Shown: positions 24,701-36,100 of the stretch, piece after piece | Layout of the letters: every line of letters starts with the position of its first letter | How positions within the stretch are numbered: position 1 is the stretch's first letter | NCBI RefSeq assembly: GCF_015832195.1 | Contig: NC_052026.1 | Span: 11,891,619-11,955,618 of the forward strand | DNA from: Motacilla alba alba | Taxonomy: Eukaryota; Chordata; Aves; Passeriformes; Motacillidae | Direction of reading: 5' to 3' | DNA: 64,000 nucleotides | Program-made: the position numbers and the translations under genes | Notes under the pieces: model-generated | What the model was told of the DNA's origin: nothing | Seen by the model: only the letters and a program-made list of their open reading frames with translations | Databases searched by the model: none

Positions 24701-25007
24701 TTCTCCCTTGCTTAACTGTTGCTGAAGCCAGGCTCTTCATTCATCTCCTGTTACGTAACAGCATCAAGGCTTAGCTCTGAAAGTATTTACTTTTAAAAGG
24801 GTTATGCTGATGAGTTCTGTCTTTTGGAAAACATAAAAACTGACAATTTTTAATATTTCTTCTTTCTTTTTTTTTTTTATAGTGAATGAGATCATAGGAA
24901 GAGATATGTCACAGATCTCAGTGTCACATGGAACAACAGTGGCCGGCCAGCCTGCACATACGTGTCCTGGATCTCTGGAGACAAGAATATCTGATGGAAT
25001 CCAGTAA
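531..25007 (+). CDS. NFATC3: NFATC3, 3' part of the gene (7 constitutive coding exons in window plus 1 cassette)
   Basis: NFATC3 is a calcineurin-dependent transcription factor that moves from cytoplasm to nucleus on calcium signalling and binds GGAAA sites, often with AP-1. The window carries the end of the Rel-homology region, the IPT domain and the C-terminal activation tail; the calcineurin-docking and serine-rich N-terminal part lies upstream of base 1. Coding exons are 531-730, 1399-1571, 2327-2467, 3749-3804, 4447-4573, 6381-7427 and 24883-25007, with an optional cassette at 16061-16162. All borders are GT-AG and the phases agree across every junction. The paralogue call is NFATC3 rather than NFATC1, C2 or C4 because of the tail motifs [20 protein letters not shown] and [15 protein letters not shown], which I recall from mammalian NFATC3. 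The convergent neighbour ESRP2 supports it. Confidence 0.95.
731..1398 (+). other. NFATC3: NFATC3 intron
   Basis: A 668-bp AT-rich intron with donor GTACAT and acceptor TCCTGTCTCCAG. Nothing else recognised. Confidence 0.85.
1399..1571 (+). CDS. NFATC3: NFATC3 coding exon: RHD-N/RHD-C junction
   Basis: It encodes [17 protein letters not shown], then the basic [15 protein letters not shown] segment, and ends PVEC plus one base. This is the last part of the RHD N-terminal fold and the hinge into the IPT domain. Phase runs 2 in (AG|T = Ser) and 1 out (T|CT = Ser). The donor is T|GTAAGA, close to consensus. The residues match mammalian NFATC3 almost without change as I recall it. Confidence 0.96.
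1572..2326 (+). other. NFATC3: NFATC3 intron
   Basis: A 755-bp AT-rich intron ending TTAATATTTCTAAAG. No repeat or RNA gene recognised. Confidence 0.85.
2327..2467 (+). CDS. NFATC3: NFATC3 coding exon: first part of IPT/RHD-C
   Basis: It encodes (S)[38 protein letters not shown] and FFEKGQ, the opening strands of the immunoglobulin-like IPT domain used for dimer and AP-1 contacts. It ends in phase 1 (G|AT = Asp). The donor is AAG|GTAAAT. Confidence 0.95.
2468..3748 (+). other. NFATC3: NFATC3 intron with a GC-rich patch
   Basis: The 1.28-kb intron is AT-rich apart from about 3100-3560, which is GC-rich and contains an E-box, a GATA core and a MARE-like site in 24 bp (see 3341-3364). The acceptor is TTTTTCTCAACAG. 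No exon is recognised in the GC-rich part. Confidence 0.75.
3341..3364 (+). promoter_or_regulatory. Candidate intronic regulatory cluster: GATA core, E-box and MARE-like site
   Basis: The sequence shows TTATC at 3342-3346 (GATAA on the other strand), CAGCTG at 3348-3353 and TGCTGACTCAGCC at 3352-3364. The last differs at one base from the 13-bp Maf recognition element and contains an AP-1 core. It lies in a GC-rich patch of an otherwise AT-rich intron. Function is inferred from motifs only. Confidence 0.35.
3749..3804 (+). CDS. NFATC3: NFATC3 coding micro-exon: IPT domain, [10 protein letters not shown] segment
   Basis: A 56-bp exon encodes (D)[18 protein letters not shown] and ends on a codon boundary before GTGAGA. 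It belongs to the middle of the IPT domain. It is too short to stand out as an ORF, but sequence and phase are unambiguous. Confidence 0.95.
3805..4446 (+). other. NFATC3: NFATC3 intron
   Basis: A 642-bp AT-rich intron with donor GTGAGA and acceptor CAACTTTCCTATAG. No other feature seen. Confidence 0.85.
4447..4573 (+). CDS. NFATC3: NFATC3 coding exon: end of IPT domain and basic nuclear-localisation cluster
   Basis: It encodes [20 protein letters not shown], then [16 protein letters not shown] and TYTP, ending in phase 1 (G|TT = Val). [10 protein letters not shown] is the conserved basic cluster at the end of the NFAT DNA-binding region that serves as a nuclear-localisation signal in this family. 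The donor is CCAG|GTATCA. Confidence 0.95.
4574..6380 (+). other. NFATC3: NFATC3 intron
   Basis: A 1.8-kb AT-rich intron ending TTTACTTTTTCTAG. It contains a perfect tandem pair of the 11-mer AATAAACCTGT at 5804-5825. No exon recognised. Confidence 0.8.
6381..7427 (+). CDS. NFATC3: NFATC3 large C-terminal transactivation exon
   Basis: A 1,047-bp exon encodes about 349 residues. It starts [13 protein letters not shown] and ends SIKPEPED-like ([13 protein letters not shown]), then [11 protein letters not shown] plus one base. The body is disordered and rich in Ser, Pro, Gln and His, with many S-P dipeptides and an imperfect internal repeat (VQFHSSNP / VPYHSPNP / LPYQSPSS). MKQE near the start and IKPE near the end fit the psi-K-x-E SUMO consensus; whether they are used is not visible here. 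The exon is far more GC-rich, especially at 6950-7300, than the introns around it. Reading through the donor would add only GK before a stop at 7434. Confidence 0.95.
7428..16060 (+). other. NFATC3: NFATC3 long intron, part before the cassette exon
   Basis: An 8.6-kb AT-rich intron from donor GTAAGT to acceptor TCTGACACAG. I see no convincing exon, RNA gene or recognisable transposon. Short A/T homopolymers occur throughout. Confidence 0.7.
16061..16162 (+). CDS. NFATC3: NFATC3 alternative cassette exon (34 residues, in frame)
   Basis: It sits between CTTCTCTGACACAG and the strong donor G|GTGAGT. In the phase set by the upstream exon it reads (D)[17 protein letters not shown], then 18 further residues ending NSFVENLE plus one base. 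It resembles the alternative C-terminus [18 protein letters not shown] that I recall for a human NFATC3 isoform. Its length (102 bp) keeps phase, so it could be included ahead of 24883-25007 without a frameshift. If the donor is not used, the frame ends after GESAY at 16177-16179, giving a truncated tail. Which form is made cannot be told from DNA. Confidence 0.8.
18651..18677 (+). repeat. Three tandem copies of a 9-mer, TGAGAACNN
   Basis: TGAGAACCA, TGAGAACTA and TGAGAACTT follow one another without a gap. It is a small intronic tandem repeat with no evident role. Confidence 0.7.
19672..19692 (+). repeat. G-rich run with quadruplex potential
   Basis: GGGGCGGGGC is followed by an uninterrupted run of 11 G within an AT-rich intron on the NFATC3 sense strand. 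Such runs can form G-quadruplexes in DNA or pre-mRNA. Confidence 0.7.
23521..23551. repeat. Perfect 11-bp inverted repeat with a 9-nt loop
   Basis: CAATTTACACC at 23521-23531 and GGTGTAAATTG at 23541-23551 are exact reverse complements around GCCTAGATT. Weaker complementarity continues outward for about ten bases with bulges. Confidence 0.8.
24883..25007 (+). CDS. NFATC3: NFATC3 last coding exon
   Basis: In phase with 6381-7427 (G|TG = Val) it reads [17 protein letters not shown] and ends RISDGIQ, with stop TAA at 25005-25007. The first 15 residues match the end of the main mammalian NFATC3 isoform as I recall it; the last 25 diverge. The acceptor has an excellent pyrimidine tract (24860-24880). 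Confidence 0.92.
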
Positions 25008-28000
25008 TGGATAAGCTAACGACTCAACATCCATGAAAACGTCACAGTTTTTCTGAATATTTCTTCATCCTCTTCCTCTTTAGACTTACTGTGCTTCCAA
25101 CTCTGTGGCCTTTATGAACTGGAACAGTGGATCCTTGCAAAGCCCTTTTAGTGGGTTACATTTTTGATGTAGAGACAGAGCATTTTAATTATAGTTCCTC
25201 AGATGCTGTAAAGAGACTTCTTAAAATGGACACACAGAATCTACACCAGATATTTTAACTGTTTTAAAGTTACAAACAAGCTTTGCTTTTTGCATTTAAA
25301 TAGAATACTTTTATATTTTAAGTGCTTCAGATGTGTGGAGGTGTTAGTTTGCTCTTATAATATTCACAGTCCTGAATGTGGAAGATTTAATGCACATCTT
25401 CAGTGTGCTGCTTGCCCTTAGAGGTAGTATAGTTTGTAACTGATGATTTGTAACACCTTTTGGTCATTTTGGAAAGCCTTTAAAGCTTCTGTTGTTTCAT
25501 TTTTTTTCTTAATAAGATCTTCCAGTGGCAAATTGTACCTGTCATCTGAAGCCAATGCCACGGAAGCCATTGTGTATATGAATACTGTAGTGTTTTCTTT
25601 CTTAGGTTCATAGGAAGCAAAGCCAAATGTAGATCTGCACTTGTTTATAAACTGAAGATGTTACTTGATAGGCTGCAAAAAGACCATTCCATCATGAAAG
25701 TGTTGGGATAGAAATTACATTCCAAAATTTAACTTTTATAACTTTGTGGATAATCTTCCTGATCTTTATTAGCACAGGCTCCTTCTTGAAATAGCTTTTT
25801 TCTTAGCAAGTTACATTTGTAATCAAATTTGAGCAGTAGGATTTTAGATTAAAGAACAGCAACATCAAAGCCATGTTAGACACAGGAGAAAATTTAATGT
25901 TTGCTGAGGATCTAAATATTCCCATTATCCCTGCAGAATATGGTTTTGAAATCACCAATTCAGTGGCATTCAAGTTTTCAATGCAATAAATCATTTGATC
26001 ACAGCTCTATCTTTTATATGCTGTATGCCCGACCATGCCACTTGGAACTCCTGAGGAGAAGACAGTTCAGTTCCTTAAATTCAGGCTGTTTGTAAATGTC
26101 AGTTTGCTAAAAAGTACTTCACTGTGAATTGGTGGTTAGGCAGTACGATGCGTCCATGTTTAATTTCAAAGGTGTGAAGCGGGAGCTACCAAAGAAATAC
26201 AGAAGATTCAGCAGCAGCGGTAAACTCCGTGCTGTGCTCTGAGGATGCATCTCCCTTATCCCCATAATCTGATGAATTTGAAACAATCTGTTTACATCAT
26301 TACTTAAAAATCTCTGGCCTTTCCAGTTAGACACTGTGGAGAGGATCCAGCACGGCCTGTGGAGGCCACAGCCATTTCCCTGCCCCAGGAATCACTCATT
26401 TACAGAGCTTCCCTCCATGGAACACACAGGGTATACCAGTCATGGCAAAGGAAGGTCAGCACTTCATGGAACCTCAGAACATACAAGGTGTTCTTCTTAG
26501 TTGCTCATTTGGGTGAGCCATGACAATCTAACAAAAATTAAGAGTGAATTAACTCAAAGAATTAGAAAATTGGAAAGTATATTTGCATTGGCTCCAGATC
26601 AGACAAGCGTAGCCATTTTAGCAGTTAACACATGGGGAGCACATGGCCTTTGTAGACTTCAAATGAATGAAGGGGTCTGACAGTGGAGAGCAGTGCTGAG
26701 TTATAACACCTGGGAGAGCAAACACAGCTTCTGCTGATGTTGCATTTTGGCAAACAGTGGTGGGGAAAACTTTCCATTGAGCCTTTTGCAGGCAGAACCT
26801 TACTCCTGGAGAGAAGTCAGTGCCCAAGCAATACCATAGCTGTAATCCCATCTCTGTACTAGCTGAATCATGAACTTTAAAGACCATATTAAGAGGGTAA
26901 AATTGTAATTTTATCATGTACTTCCTTTTAAGAGTGCAGCCTGAGGCTACTAACTTTTAGTATTGTAATTATTTCAACCAACTTAATGCAAGGCCACTAT
27001 GTACCTGCTGGGAATCTTAAGCATCCTTTTTGTGAATGTACTGTTGAGTGGTGCAAATCTTGACATTTGCAGGAAATAATTGGCAGGGCTGGAATCTGGA
27101 AAGTGTGATAATGTAATTGTCCCTCAGCAATGGTGCTTTACTCTGTCCTCTACTCATGTATGTTAAAGATCCTAGAAAGAACTCACATGCTCAGAAATAC
27201 ATTTACTTTCATTTTTAACACCTTCAAAACAAACCACACAATGCTGTAAACTATGTCATTGTCTCAGAGTGTGTGCTGGTGGCAAGGCACGTTCCAGTTT
27301 TCATTCATGTATTGGGTCTTTTGCATTAACCATTGTTTGTAGGAGAATTCTGGCTGAAAAGCTTTTCATACTGTATGGGATTTATGCTCCTTTATCCTGC
27401 TGGTACAGACTCTCCTTGCAAGTTCTCCAAGTAGCTGGAATTCACACTGTACCTAAAATATAGGAGCCCAAACAATCCGGAGTTGCTATGCACTAAATTT
27501 TCTGATGCCTTTAATACCTTGATGCCTGTAGACATAGAAATGCTTTCCTATTTAAAAATGAAATTTAAAAAAATATAGCTTTGGATACTAAAGCAGTTTT
27601 GTATTTGCCTTGTAAAAGCTTCAATACAAGGGTCTTAATTTTATTTTAGCTTGTGTGATAACGTAGATAAAGACTGTTAATCTTGTATAATTTTAGTGGT
27701 ATAAAAAGCACATGATCTCTATTGGACTATGCAAATTTAATTAAACAGCAGAACCCGGCAACTGTTAATATTTTGTTGGCATCCACTTCCTTGTCCTTAA
27801 GTCCTGTCTTCTTCCTGAGTACTTCCCAAAAATTTTTAATAACTTAGATTATCCTGAAGGAAAGCCTTAATGATGAGGTAGCTTTTCTATAAGGAGGGTC
27901 AAAGATCAATATTTGGGGAAAAAAAAAGGGGTAGCATATTAACCCAGGGGGACAGGGGTGAGTTCTGAAATTACCATTTACTAGGAATCTGAATTTCTGT

Positions 28001-28355
28001 AGTAAAACTTACCTGTTATCAGGGGAACTGCCACCCTTTTTAAACCAAAGAATGAAAAAATGGTTTTGTTCTGATACAAAGCTTTGAAACTCTATTTTTG
28101 ATACTCATAATGGATGTCATTCCTTGAGGTTCGGAAATCGTTCAAATTGAAGTTTTATATTTAAAAATGTGGGACAATAAAGATTAAGTTCTAGATGTTT
28201 ACAGAGCCTTGTATTGTAATTTCATGTACATTTTGTATTTTAAACATTTTTGTAAGTTATGATTGCAGTGCTACTTGCAGAAATAAAGGGAAAAACTTGC
28301 ATTTAGGCTCTTAAATCATAGTGTTCAAATAAATAAAAATAATGCAAATACATTG
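25008..28355 (+). other. NFATC3: NFATC3 3' UTR
   Basis: About 3.3 kb of AT-rich sequence follows the stop codon, with no coding signal. The 3' end is placed from AATAAA hexamers at 28176-28181, 28282-28287 and 28328-28337 (overlapping pair). An earlier hexamer at 25985-25990 could give a short UTR. The exact cleavage site is inferred. Confidence 0.7.
28176..28337 (+). terminator. Clustered NFATC3 poly(A) signals
   Basis: Three groups of canonical AATAAA occur within 162 bp (28176, 28282 and 28328/28332). They most likely define the distal 3' end of NFATC3. No further exon-like sequence follows on this strand. Confidence 0.65.
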
Positions 28356-28359
28356 TCAT

Positions 28360-28879
28360 TTATTTGAAATGCAGACCCAGATGTAGTGGGAAGAAACTCC
28401 ATTTGTGATGCAGCGGTAACCAGGTGTGCCAGGGTGGGACAGGGGAAGTGAGGGACATTGGATATTCCCCCTGGAAGAGGGATCTGACAGAGAGATTGGG
28501 GCTCAGATTAGAGCCAGCAACAGTGAACCTCCACCTGCCTAAGAAGTGATTAGCAGTGCTGGCAGAGTATCAGCCTGCGCAATACTGCTGCTTCCCTACT
28601 TGCTAGTGTCATTGTTTCAATTAGACAATCGCAAGATTATTTTGAAAGATTTTTCCAGAAATTATTAATTCAAAGGAGTTCACCATAAAAAGTAATTCCC
28701 ATTCCTGAAAGGCAAGATGAGATGTAGTTAAACAGTTTCTGAAATAAATGTGAAATTCCAACAAAGTTTATAGTACTTGCCAAATCCTGGCTGATCAGGC
28801 AGCACCGAGGGAAGCCGCTGTGGGTACAGTCCGGCCTTACAATGTGTATCTCATCTCAGTGATCTTGGTGCTACTGAAA
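28360..28879. other. Intergenic, nothing recognised
   Basis: AT-rich sequence downstream of the NFATC3 poly(A) signals. I see no gene, RNA or repeat in it. Confidence 0.6.
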
Positions 28880-29560
28880 AGGTTTTGATCTCCCTTGCAG
28901 TTTCCTGCCGGGCCCTTTCCCTCCCCGTGGAATCCCAGTGCGGTGTGGGGCTGTTCCGAACCGAACACGGCAGCAGAAGCTGCGGCCTTCGGCTGCCAGG
29001 CTGACGGGCCGGGAGCGAGCAGGAGCAGGAGCCGGGATCCCGGCTGGCGTGGCCGGGAGCAGCGCGGCCAGGCTGGGATTAGCGTCCCTCGGAGCGCGTG
29101 TCCCGGCCCGTTACCTTCAGCTGCGTTTAGCTATAAATACACCAGAAAGGGGATGCTCGAGTGCCGGCAGCCGAACGCACGGTAAATATAGCCGGGGTTT
29201 AGTAAAAATAGCCCCGGCAGTTTGAAAGCAGTTCACATGTTCTGCAGGGTGATTACCCGGGGTATAATTAGCACACACCGACACCAGCAATAAGCCCTTG
29301 CCTGCGTCTCCTTTGCCGTCAATTCAAGTCGCCTTTCAGATGCAAATGGGCTGCAGGCTGCTTCGCTCGGGCTGCTGGGGTGGCACAGGAGAGGATCTGC
29401 ACTCGCACAGGGCGGAGCTCGGCAGTGACTCTCGCACGCCTCTTGCCGCAGAGACGAGGGTTTATTCCAGGCAGGGTGAAAACGCCACTTCTACCTTGCA
29501 AAACACTGGTTTGGTGTTCGGGTAATCAGAGAAAAGGAATGTCCTGTTGAAGTCAGTTCG
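28880..29560. promoter_or_regulatory. GC-rich intergenic patch with MEF2-like boxes (candidate enhancer or promoter)
   Basis: This stretch is GC- and CpG-rich against an AT-rich background. It carries three MEF2-like A/T boxes: CTATAAATAC (29131-29140), GTAAATATAG (29182-29191) and GTAAAAATAG (29202-29211). It also has an octamer-like ATGCAAAT at 29340-29347. The first box could double as a TATA element for a + strand transcript. No ORF here resembles a known protein, so I call it regulatory by inference only. Confidence 0.4.
29191..29218. repeat. GC-rich hairpin between MEF2-like boxes
   Basis: GCCGGGGTT (29191-29199) can pair with AGCCCCGGC (29210-29218): seven perfect GC pairs plus one T-G and one T-A. 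The loop is ten bases. Confidence 0.7.
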
Positions 29561-32500
29561 GTTAGAAGAGTAACCAGACTAGTTCATTTGGGACCCCAAT
29601 CCCAAGGAAATGCTGGCAGAAATCAAGGCCTTTTAATTCTCATATTGTAGCCAGTATTTCCTTACAAGATTCCGCAGCACAGACTTGTGCTGCCTTCTCC
29701 CTGCTGCTTGTTTCTGGACCTCTCTCTCCCCCTGCCTAACTCAAAATACCTCTGTATGTTCTGAATCTACCATGTGCTCCACTGGACTGAATGAGGTGAA
29801 AATTGAGGTGTTTTGTCCCTACCTTTTTTCTTTGCCCCTTGGCTTCAGTTATTTTACAATAACAGTATTCAGGAGCTAGCCACTGCTGTAGTGAGTGAAG
29901 TATTAAGATATGTAGAAGGACATGGCAAAGAAAAAAGGATTTTCAATATATTTAAATTCATGCATAGTTTTGCATACAGACTTCTCTGGTAAAGGAAGTT
30001 AATATCAGAACTTGATTCTGCCTGGTAAAAGGATATTTTTTTCAATCAGTCATTCTTAACAAAAAAAAAAGCACTGTCATTTGCAGAGATCCTCTAAAAA
30101 TTATTTTACACTAACCTGCTGTTATTTTTGTTAGCACCTGCTACATGCAAAAGAAAACAGAAGGAAAAATAAAAAACCCAGACTAAGGTACAGAAGCAAT
30201 AGAAAAGGAATATTTACTTTGCAAAGACTTGGATGTTCCATAGATCTTATTTTTGAAGAGATTGATCCTGACTAGAAAAGTCAGGCTATACAAGTTCTCA
30301 AGTTGCAAATGTAAAATTTTCATTTCATTTGTGGTTTTTATTACTGGAAACCGAAAAATAAACACTTACCTCTTCCTTCCTGTCATTGCTGTGACACCTG
30401 CTGGTAAGAGCTGGAAGAATGTTTGTAGTCTGTGCTTGTTCTTTTCTGCAATTTTTGATCAAAGAAAAGTGATGCACCTAAAGAGGACTTCATATGAAAA
30501 TATTGCTTGGGAATGTGGTGCTGGATAATCAGTGGTATCATATGAAGTAAGCTGGAAGGAAAAGGGAGCAACTACTCTTCCAAGTTCTTCTGACAGTGGA
30601 ATGATAAATGACTGATGGCTTAGAAAGGTCCTTCTTGTAATAAAAAAAAAAAGCAGGAAAGACAAGGAAGCAGTGTGTTGAACATCCTGAAGGTTGGGAA
30701 GGCAAATATTTTCTAGAAAACAGGCAATTATAAAAAGCAATAACCACCCTACATATTAACAGCTGCAGCATCTCTCAATCAACACCTCCACACATTAATG
30801 ACTGCAGGTTCTGGAATCAAAGACAGAAGTTCCTAAATCCAGCTTCTCCACATACCCAAGGTTCTGGCTGTAACACCAACATCAAGGATTTAGGCTGGCA
30901 TAGAACAATTTTTGGACAAGGCATGAAAGGTCAGGGTTGCCTTCCTAAATTTACTACAGCTTGGTACAGAAGGTGTGATGGATTCTTCTCTGCCAAGGAG
31001 GCACAACTACTGCAAGAAACACACAGCACAGAATAGCTGTGTTGTCCTACATACATCATAACTTTTTTCTCACAGCAATAAAAGGATCTGTTTGTAAATA
31101 CTCCAAGAACTCCCTGGTGTATCCACCAGCCAAGTCGTTCTTGCAATGTATTGGAAAAGGACAAGACAAGCTTCTAGCAGTCAGTATGCCACTGTTTTCA
31201 AGTAGGAAATTCTCTAAGTATGATGCAAGAATAGATTTTTCCAGTCTTCTGTCATTTGAAGAAGTGCCTCCAGAGCTGCTGCATAGCCTGTCTAAAGCAC
31301 TGGTTTTCTAGGATTTAATGAATTAGGGTTTACTTTCAAGGTTTGCCATTTTAAGAATTGCATCATAATAAAGGTGCAACGACCACTTACAGGTCAGAAA
31401 CAGCTGCAGTTGACAGCAGATGTGCAGATTTCCAGTTTAGCTGCCATTGGTTCAACTTTACCCTGTGTGTTTTCTGGGCCGGGTCTCCACGTGGAAAGGA
31501 CATTAATCCTCACACCTGCCTGTCACTGCAGCTCCTGCTCAGGTCCGTGCTGTGTGATCAGTTCCTGCTGCAATTGTATCTGTCTCCAGCTGCACTGATC
31601 AGCACACACAGTTTTGCCAGTACACGCATTTCTGCATTTCCATGTTCCCACCATTTCTTCCCTTACCAGGAATAAAAGTCGGCTAATAAAATCTTCAACA
31701 GAAAGCAGCTAAGAGAGGTCAAGGATAACTTTATTCAAGTAACAGCAAATACCACCCTGTGACATTTGCCTGGCTGTAGTCACAGTAGCTGGAGGAGGAG
31801 TATAAGCCATCAAGCCAATAGGACAAATAAGGCAATACTCAAACTGAATTAAGTGCTACTATGGGATTATTTTTTTCTAAGGATATGAAAAAAAGAAGTT
31901 ATGCCAAGAATGTCATCATTGCCATCTGACCTCACCACTGACAGAAGTTCTAATGGAAAACTGCACAAACAATAGAGGATAACAAGCAATCCAACACTGG
32001 CCAGATCCAGGCTGAATGACATCGTGGCTTGGAGAGGCACAGCCATACATTTTGTGGCTGTCAGCAGAGTTTGCTGAGAGACTCAAATGCTGCTTGCCCA
32101 AGCCTAAACCATTTGGAACTAATCCAGCTGCTAAAATGACACTGGAGACCAATATGGTTTCCTTAGCTAGAAAGAGGAATACAAAATATACAAAAGACAG
32201 AGAAAAGAGGGAAAAAAGAGAAAATATTTTGGTTACTGAGCAGGTCTGTCTCCAATTACAGGCTTCCACTCCTGTGAAAGGCTGGCCTCAACTACTTCAT
32301 AGCAGAAAGCAGGAAAATCTCCCACAATGTTCTTCTTAGATTTACTTTTTAGATAGCAGTAAAACTGCAAAAATAATTTTTTAGATAAGCAACAGTTAAA
32401 CATATCACTGGCTAAGCAGGGCATGTTCTAATGTAAATTGTTCTGGTTTTCTGTGCCATTTGTGCTCTCCTGCCCAGACCACCCCGCACAGAGACTCTGC

Positions 32501-33141
32501 CTTCATGACTTTGTATCCTTTTCACATATAGCACACTAAGCTCAATATTTTTTCCAACAGCACGTGAACTCTTAGCAGGTCAAACACCATCTGGACTAGA
32601 CAAGTAAAATGGAATTCTATCACTTACGACAAAAAAAAAAAAATTAAATTCCTGCTTGGTTGGAAGACATGACCTAAAACCAGAACAATTCTGAGTGACA
32701 TTAAATATTATATTTAAACAGCAACTCAGTCTTTCATAATCAAAGTAGAAAAAATTTAGAAAGCAATTAAATATTGTCTTTACTCTCAGCTTGTAAGATA
32801 GCTTTCAAGCTACCTGGTGTTTCTTTCATTCAAAATACACTCGGGTGGCTTCACTGAGGGCCTTTCTGCAGACAGTAGAGATGTGCTGCAGATGGGCCCA
32901 GCAAGCAGAATCAACACTGGCTCCATGCAACATAAAATATCCTCAGGGGTGGAGTTAACAAAAAAGAAATCACATTGCTGAGATTCAAGGAGCTCAGTTG
33001 TTCAGCTCTGAAAATGTCCCCCAAGCTCTCAAATTTGTTTAAACAAGTGTCAAACCTTCATTTGGTGTTACTGGCACTCTCCCAGTCACATAGACACCAC
33101 CAGGATCCTGCTCTCAACAGCAAAAAGATTTTTAGGATTAC

Positions 33142-33163
33142 TTTTTTTTTTTTTTTTTTTTTT
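33142..33163. repeat. T22 homopolymer
   Basis: Twenty-two T in a row. On the - strand this is an A22 run and could be an old retroposon tail, but no body is recognised at 33164 onward. Confidence 0.8.
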
Positions 33164-36100
33164 GAGAAGGCAAATTGCAGCTTGGGCATGGGGCCAGGGG
33201 TGTTAAAGAATTTCATTCACACAGAGATTCTATGCAGTTCTAATTGCCCCCAAGAAAAGTTGGGGTAAGAAAAGCTGACACAGACAGTTCTCTGGGGTCT
33301 CTTTTTTCTGGCAAAATGTGTGGGTGCTCATGAAACACACACCTGAATCCAGGTTAGACTCTGTGAGCTCCCCAAAGGCACAGACATTTCGGCTTAAAGC
33401 CGGAAGTTAATGGCAAATCAGTTTTAGCTTTCTATTTGCAACTGAAAAGGAGGTTTAAAATCACATGCAGTTTGAATTATTTCTCTCCATTTGTGTATTT
33501 TGAGTCACTTTATTCTCAGTAGGACTCCCACAAAACAAACATAAGCAAGCAGGAATAGGAGATGAAATCTCGCATGCAGAAAGGTCACTGAGGGAAACAG
33601 CTTTAGTCTGCCTGCACAGAAACAACCAGGGTTCATCAGGAGGGTCACAGCCTCTGCAGTGTCCCCTGTACAGAACTCAGAGAAGTCCCTGATGCTTCAA
33701 GCTCCAGTTCATGAAGGACGGTCTCACAGCCAGAAGAGGCGAGTGCCTGACAGCTGACCAAGATACAAGGAATCCAACTGAAAAGCAAAGCCTGAATTCC
33801 TGGCGGCACTGCTAATTCTTCATCTCAGGGCTGGCCACAGACGAGCTCAGGGGAGATTTGCTTCTAGAATAAGAAAATGCTAGTAAGCCCACGAAGGAGA
33901 AAAGGCTGGAAATGTGCTCCCCCTGAGAGGTGCTCGGAAGTGCCTGGTCTCTCTCAAGAGCCACAGCGCTGCTCTCAGCGCACAGACTGACACGGGGCCT
34001 CGGTGGAACAGCAACGTGCAGCACCTGTGGAAGGGAGAGAATTCCACACCTCACTGAGGCAAAACACCTGAGCAATTTAGTAAAAGAACTGATGCTTAAT
34101 GGCTGGAAACTTCTACATGGATATGGAAGGGAAACAGCCTTTATTGTGACTAAAAGGGTGGCCCAACTCTCCTACCCAAGAAAAGAGGAGGATCTGGAAG
34201 AAAGGGGGTGTCAGGTGAGATTAAACCTGGATAAATCTTCTAGAAGACTTGAAAGGGAATAACGGCTGTAAAAATTAAAGATACCCCACCAAAAATGTGC
34301 AAGACACAAAAGCTAAACCCTTTAGTAAGGTTATCAGAATGGAAAAGAGCAAAGCTGATTACTGCACAAAGAGAAAGCTTTCTCACACAGTATAAATGCA
34401 ACTAGACTAAACACAGCACTGTTTGCTTATCTATTTCTACTCCTATATGTTTTTTAAAAAACAAAACAACTAACCTGATTGCTCTGAGCATTATGATTAA
34501 ACACAGATTCACAATCCAAATCACACTTAACTCATGCTAGTTAAAGTAATCTGGGTAACTGCAAGGCATTCCTTATCCTCACTCATGGTGAATGTAAAAA
34601 CTGAGACCTGAGGACATTTTAGCAAGTGACCCAGCCACCCAGGACTTCTTCCACCGCACTGAAATACCAACAGAGCAGGTTCCCCATTCAAAAGGCACAG
34701 CTCCAGGGAGAGTTGCAGCACATGTGCCACAGAAGCACATATAATTCCTAGTAGCTGCTGGCCATACTGGAGGCTCCCTGCTGGGCATTCAGGTTTTGAA
34801 AATACACTGGAACAGCAAGGCTCACTCAGGGGAGAACATCACAGCACTGAACAACCTTTGGTAAAATAAACAGATGTCTTAGCATACTAATAATTCAGTA
34901 TCACTGTATCATAGACAATTTGTGCTACAATTTTGTTTTAACCCACTTTCTGTCATGAGGTACTTCAAATAAATGCCAAAAAAAAATCATGTTGGTCACC
35001 AAGAAGACAGCCTCCACTCAGCTGGAAAGCAGCAAGTGTTTAATATTTATAATAAAAGCTCAAGATTTAAGAAATATCACGGTGAGTTTCAAGTAAGTAT
35101 TATGTAATCACCTGGGTTTGTGCAGGCTACTAAGGTAAATGTTTTCTTAAGCAATTATCGTTTGAATTCTGAGTTATTTTCCACTATGTCCCACTGAGAT
35201 AACATAAAATCTCTGTTAAGTACTGTGATCTCCAGTTCCCAGAACTCAATATATGTTTTGGTTGACATTTCAGGTCACATATAGAAAGCATTTTAGAGTC
35301 TTACTGGTTACAAAGTGCACCTTTTAGTCCCAGTCTTTGCAAACATATTGATCATGAGCTGTCACAATCTTTCCCGTAACTCAAACTTTCAACAATTCAC
35401 AGCTTTATCAGCAATTTCCCTCCCTATTCCCAGAAAAATTCACCATCTAAAGTCGGCCTGAACCCAAAGGAACTTTAAGCTGCATTGGTTCTTTCCTCCT
35501 CCATGCTACTTAATGAGTCCATATCAGATTCCATCTGGGAGGAGAAGAGAAGGACCAGTTCCCAGTTAAGATCAGGTGGGTTTGGTGGTGCACTCACACC
35601 CAGCCCACAGCCCTCCCTGTACTCCCAGAGGAAGAAAACGCTGGGAGGGGGCAGGACAGAGCTGTTCAGGGGCTTTTGTTATCTGCAACTCACATCTGCA
35701 GTGGCAGCAATGCCTGGAGCCAGCTCTTGGTTAGAGAGAGTTATCTCACTCCATTCTGTTCCTCTTATTTCATATTTAAAGTCCTCCAACCCAGCTCCAA
35801 AATTCAGCTGTTATGAAAAGATGCTTGGGTTCACCTAATGCCTTATTTATGCCCCAGCATCACATTCATTTAACTAACAGATGGTGGTTGATGAACCCTA
35901 GAAATTTTTAACACGGGCTTCTAGTTTTATTAATTTAAAAGTAATGAATAATTTATATATAAACAATTAATATTATGTCCCTTTCTTGTTCTGACAGCAG
36001 TAGAGAAGCATCCAAACCACATTAAACAATTGCTTCCAACACCAGCCATGCACAACTGCCCAGGAAGTCTTCCATCTGCCCCTGCCTACTACCTGAAAGC

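Larger units (their letters stand above)
16163..24882 (+). other. NFATC3: NFATC3 long intron, part after the cassette exon
   Basis: An 8.7-kb AT-rich intron ending in a long pyrimidine tract and TTTTTTTTATAG. It holds a triple 9-mer repeat (18651-18677), a G-run (19672-19692) and a perfect 11-bp inverted repeat (23521-23551). No other exon recognised. Confidence 0.7.

Noticed and set aside
33142..33163. Poly-A tail of a - strand retrocopy
   Set aside because: No poly(A) signal, coding remnant or clear target-site duplication could be found beside the T22 run.
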